Position numbers and translations under genes: made by a program
Source: Clostridiales bacterium
GTDB lineage: Bacteria > Bacillota > Clostridia > Oscillospirales > Oscillospiraceae
DNA: 8,003 nt
Direction: 5' to 3'
Assembly: GCA_021199695.1 (NCBI GenBank)
Contig: JAJQHP010000021.1
Location: forward strand, 1 to 8,003
The notes under the pieces: generated by a model
What the model was told of the DNA's origin: nothing
Databases searched by the model: none
Seen by the model: only the letters and a program-made list of their open reading frames with translations
Shown: in pieces, positions 5,943 through 8,003 of the stretch
Layout: every line of letters starts with the position of its first letter
Numbering within the stretch: the first letter of the stretch is position 1

Positions 5943-6512
5943 TCACATCTGGAACACGATCCCCACCACGGCGGACAGGGCGATCCAGATGATGGGGTGG
6001 AGCTTTTTCAGCCGATCCAGATGGGTGCAGGCGTAAATCACCGCCGCCAGGAGCACCAGCTGCCAGTTGAGGGAGAAGGTGACGATCGCCCCCTCGGTGC
6101 TCAGCACGGTGAGCAGGGAGATGGTCACTACCCCCCAGCAGGCGGCGGCGATCAGGCCGGTGGAGGCGGGCCGCAGACCGTAAAAGACGTACTCCACGTA
6201 CTTGCTGCTGCGGAACTTTTCCAGGAAGGCCGCAATGATGATGATGATAATGATGGAGGGGCAGACCAGACCCAGGGTGGCGACGACTGCACCCAGGACG
6301 CCTCCCACCTCGAAGCCCACATAGGTGGCCATATTCACCCCCATGGGGCCGGGGGTGGACTCGGAGATGGCGATCATGTTGGCCAGCTCTGCGTTGGTGA
6401 ACCAGCCGGTGGAGACGCCCATGTCGGTGAGAAAGGGGACGGTGGCGAGGCCGCCGCCCACGGCGAAGAGGCCCGCCTTGAAGAACTCATAGAACAGACG
6501 GAGGTAGAGCAT
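5943..6512 (-). CDS. Short CHR-domain (ChrA-type) chromate transporter family protein, second of pair
   Basis: This is a membrane transporter half of the chromate ion transporter (CHR) family. Short single-domain members work in pairs; Bacillus subtilis YwrA/YwrB is the known case. It has 189 residues from the ATG at 6512, with a GTG one codon earlier at 6515 as an alternative. I chose the ATG because relatives usually start just before the YLxLFxxFF stretch. Visible (numbered from ATG): FKAGLFAVGGGLATVPFL near the N-terminus, the conserved ESTPGPMGVNMATYVG (about 51-66), and four or more hydrophobic segments, one with seven isoleucines in a row (about 87-93). The start overlaps the upstream stop (TGATG), so the pair is translationally coupled. 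The substrate could be chromate, sulfate or another oxyanion; family membership alone does not prove chromate export. Confidence 0.88.
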   Translation of the reverse strand: MLYLRLFYEFFKAGLFAVGGGLATVPFLTDMGVSTGWFTNAELANMIAISESTPGPMGVNMATYVGFEVGGVLGAVVATLGLVCPSIIIIIIIAAFLEKFRSSKYVEYVFYGLRPASTGLIAAACWGVVTISLLTVLSTEGAIVTFSLNWQLVLLAAVIYACTHLDRLKKLHPIIWIALSAVVGIVFQM

Positions 6513-7075
6513 CACGCCTCATCCCCTCCCTTCTGTCCCCGGCGCTCCTGCATCAGCTTCAGGGCCAGGCCGATGACCCCGCAGACCAGCACCAGGATGG
6601 CGGGGGAGACGCCCCAGATGGCGGAGAGCAGAAACACCACCAGGAAGATGACGGCGGTGGGCATGTCGATCACGGTAGACTTGCGCAGCTTCATGACGGC
6701 GTTGAAGATGAGCACGCAGACGCAGGCCCGGATGCCGTTGAAGGCGTGGATGACATAGGGGTTGTCCGCAAAGTTCTGGAGAAAGGCGGCGATGACCGAG
6801 ATGATGACCAGGCTAGGGAACACCATCCCCAGGGTGGCCACGATGCCGCCCAAAATGCCCTTGTACTTGTGGCCGATGAAGGTGGCAGTGTTCACGGCGA
6901 TGACGCCGGGGGTACACTGGCCGATGGCGTAGTAGTCGGTCAGCTCTGCGTCGGTGGCCCAGCCCTTTTTCTCCACCACCTCCCGCTGGAGGATGGGGAG
7001 CATGGCGTAGCCCCCGCCAAAGGTGCAGACCCCCACCCGGGCAAAGGTGAGGAACAGATCCAGATAGACGTTCAT
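6512..7075 (-). CDS. Short CHR-domain (ChrA-type) chromate transporter family protein, first of pair
   Basis: This is the partner half of the CHR transporter pair, 187 residues. The N-terminal FARVGVCTFGGGYAMLPILQ region and the following EVVEKKGW are hallmark CHR sequence. The second hallmark, QCTPGVIAVNTATFIG, sits at about 53-68. Further hydrophobic segments run through about 75-99, 118-127 and 139-173, and the tail is charged (QERRGQKGGDEA). The two CHR proteins of the window differ clearly from each other (CTPGVIAVN here, STPGPMGVN in the partner), as expected for distinct N-type and C-type halves of a heteromeric transporter with opposite membrane orientation; that orientation is inference from the family. 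The ATG lies one base after the stop of the NAD synthase gene. A purine-rich AGAGAGGG inside the end of that gene is the likely ribosome binding site. Confidence 0.9.
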   Translation of the reverse strand: MNVYLDLFLTFARVGVCTFGGGYAMLPILQREVVEKKGWATDAELTDYYAIGQCTPGVIAVNTATFIGHKYKGILGGIVATLGMVFPSLVIISVIAAFLQNFADNPYVIHAFNGIRACVCVLIFNAVMKLRKSTVIDMPTAVIFLVVFLLSAIWGVSPAILVLVCGVIGLALKLMQERRGQKGGDEA

Positions 7076-7076
7076 A

Positions 7077-8003
7077 TCAGCAAATACCCTCTCTCTTTTT
7101 CAGCTCGTTTACCTCGTCCAGCCACAGCCGGGCCACGGCGTCGCTGGGCATCCGCCAGTCTCCCCGGGGGGAGAGGGTGACGGTGCCCACCTTGGGGCCG
7201 TCGGGCAGGCAGGAGCGCTTAAACTGCTGGGCGAAGAACCGGCGGTAGAAGTTTTCCAGCCAGCGGAGGATGACCTGAGGCTCATACCGTCCCCGGAAGG
7301 CGTATACCGCCAGGCGGTAGACCTTCCCCGGCCGGAAGCCCCAGCGGACGACATAGTACAGGAAGAAGTCGTGGAGCTCATAGGGACCCACCAGCTCCTC
7401 CGTCCGCTGGGCGATCTGCCCGTCCTGCTCCGGTGGCAGCAGCTCCGGGGAGACGGGGGTGTCCAGGATGTCCTGGAGGACGGCGGAGAGCCGGGGCTGA
7501 GGCTGTGCCGCGTCGTCCCGGACATAGGCCACCAGATGGCGCACCAGCGTCTTGGGGATGGAGACGTTGACGGCGTACATGCTCATGTGGTCGCCGTTAT
7601 AGGTGGCCCAGCCCAGCGCCAGCTCGGAGAGGTCGCCGGTGCCGATCACCATGCCCCCGGTCTTGTTGGCCAGGTCCATGAGCACCTGGGTGCGCTCCCG
7701 GGCCTGCCCGTTTTCAAAGGTGACGGAGTGGTCGTCCATGCTCTGCCCGATGTCCCGGAAGTGGACGGAGACGGCCTGGCCGATGTCCACCGTTTTCAGC
7801 GTCGCCCCCAGCTCCTCCGCCAGCAGGACGGCGTTGGACTTCGTCCGCTGTGTGGTGCCGTAGCAGGGCATGGTCACGGCCAGAATGTCGCTGGCGGGGC
7901 GGCCCAGCATATCCATGGCCGTCTTGGCGATCAGAATGGCCAGAGTGGAGTCCAGCCCGCCGGAGAGCCCGATCACCGCCGTCCTGGCGTGGGTGTGCTC
8001 CAG
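7077..8003 (-). CDS. nadE: NAD+ synthase, glutamine-dependent type, C-terminal synthetase part (5' end cut by window edge)
   Basis: The enzyme catalyses the last step of NAD+ synthesis, amidating nicotinic acid adenine dinucleotide with ATP. The visible part is 308 residues and the frame is open to base 8003, so the start is beyond the right edge. Near the edge is the ATP-pyrophosphatase loop [13 protein letters not shown]. Further conserved stretches are [39 protein letters not shown] split over the active site, PKTLVR, and the tail [14 protein letters not shown] followed by [13 protein letters not shown]. That tail is typical of the long (about 640-residue) two-domain enzymes, which carry an N-terminal nitrilase-type glutaminase; that domain would lie outside the window. 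A GTG at 7976 is a possible but unlikely start, because it would cut directly into the ATP loop. It is the first visible gene of a minus-strand operon with the two CHR genes. Confidence 0.93.
   Translation of the reverse strand: MEHTHARTAVIGLSGGLDSTLAILIAKTAMDMLGRPASDILAVTMPCYGTTQRTKSNAVLLAEELGATLKTVDIGQAVSVHFRDIGQSMDDHSVTFENGQARERTQVLMDLANKTGGMVIGTGDLSELALGWATYNGDHMSMYAVNVSIPKTLVRHLVAYVRDDAAQPQPRLSAVLQDILDTPVSPELLPPEQDGQIAQRTEELVGPYELHDFFLYYVVRWGFRPGKVYRLAVYAFRGRYEPQVILRWLENFYRRFFAQQFKRSCLPDGPKVGTVTLSPRGDWRMPSDAVARLWLDEVNELKKREGIC

Noticed and set aside
5934..6758. Plus-strand open frame of 274 codons across the CHR genes
   Set aside because: It is the reverse of two clear membrane transporter genes. 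The product is a His/Gly/Asp-rich string, typical of antisense to hydrophobic coding sequence.

Overview
The window looks like a piece of a GC-rich, anaerobic, gut-type Clostridia chromosome, probably of the Oscillospiraceae kind (Flavonifractor, Pseudoflavonifractor or Lawsonibacter relatives). This is an inference from three things: the strong G/C bias at third codon positions, the gene families present (a GldG-like ABC auxiliary protein followed by a DUF4340 protein, a lone NifS-like cysteine desulfurase, paired short CHR transporters), and a dispersed-type inverted-repeat element with TIRs of the CTCCCTCTCTGAGG kind. Taxonomy cannot be settled from the sequence alone. No tRNA, rRNA, CRISPR array, transposase or phage gene is visible.

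Layout. (1) 1-2981, plus strand: the tail of an operon encoding an uncharacterised envelope ABC system. It holds a GldG-family protein (open at the left edge) and, overlapping it by ATGA, a membrane-anchored, very acidic DUF4340 protein. The ATPase and permease would be expected just left of the window. A strong intrinsic terminator (2995-3035) closes the unit. (2) 3035-3231: a non-coding, MITE-like element with 17-nt terminal inverted repeats and several internal hairpins. (3) 3275-4758, plus strand: a near-consensus promoter drives a 73-aa protein with four cysteines and then a NifS/IscS-class cysteine desulfurase. (4) 4759-5887, plus strand: a gap with a possible promoter and an 11-nt palindrome, then a 337-aa protein that I do not recognise. 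(5) 5899-5930: a bidirectional terminator between convergent units. (6) 5943-8003, minus strand: an operon reading right to left, with glutamine-dependent NAD+ synthase (C-terminal synthetase part only; it runs off the right edge) followed by two short ChrA-type (CHR) transporters whose genes abut and overlap.

How the genes may work together. The GldG and DUF4340 proteins are probably extracytoplasmic partners of one ABC machine. The small protein and the cysteine desulfurase are co-transcribed and may be functional partners in sulfur transfer. The two CHR half-size proteins very likely form one heteromeric transporter. The link between NAD synthase and the transporters is one of operon position only. 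Most of the window is ordinary chromosome. The least explained parts are the 337-aa protein, the 73-aa cysteine protein beside the desulfurase, and the inverted-repeat element.
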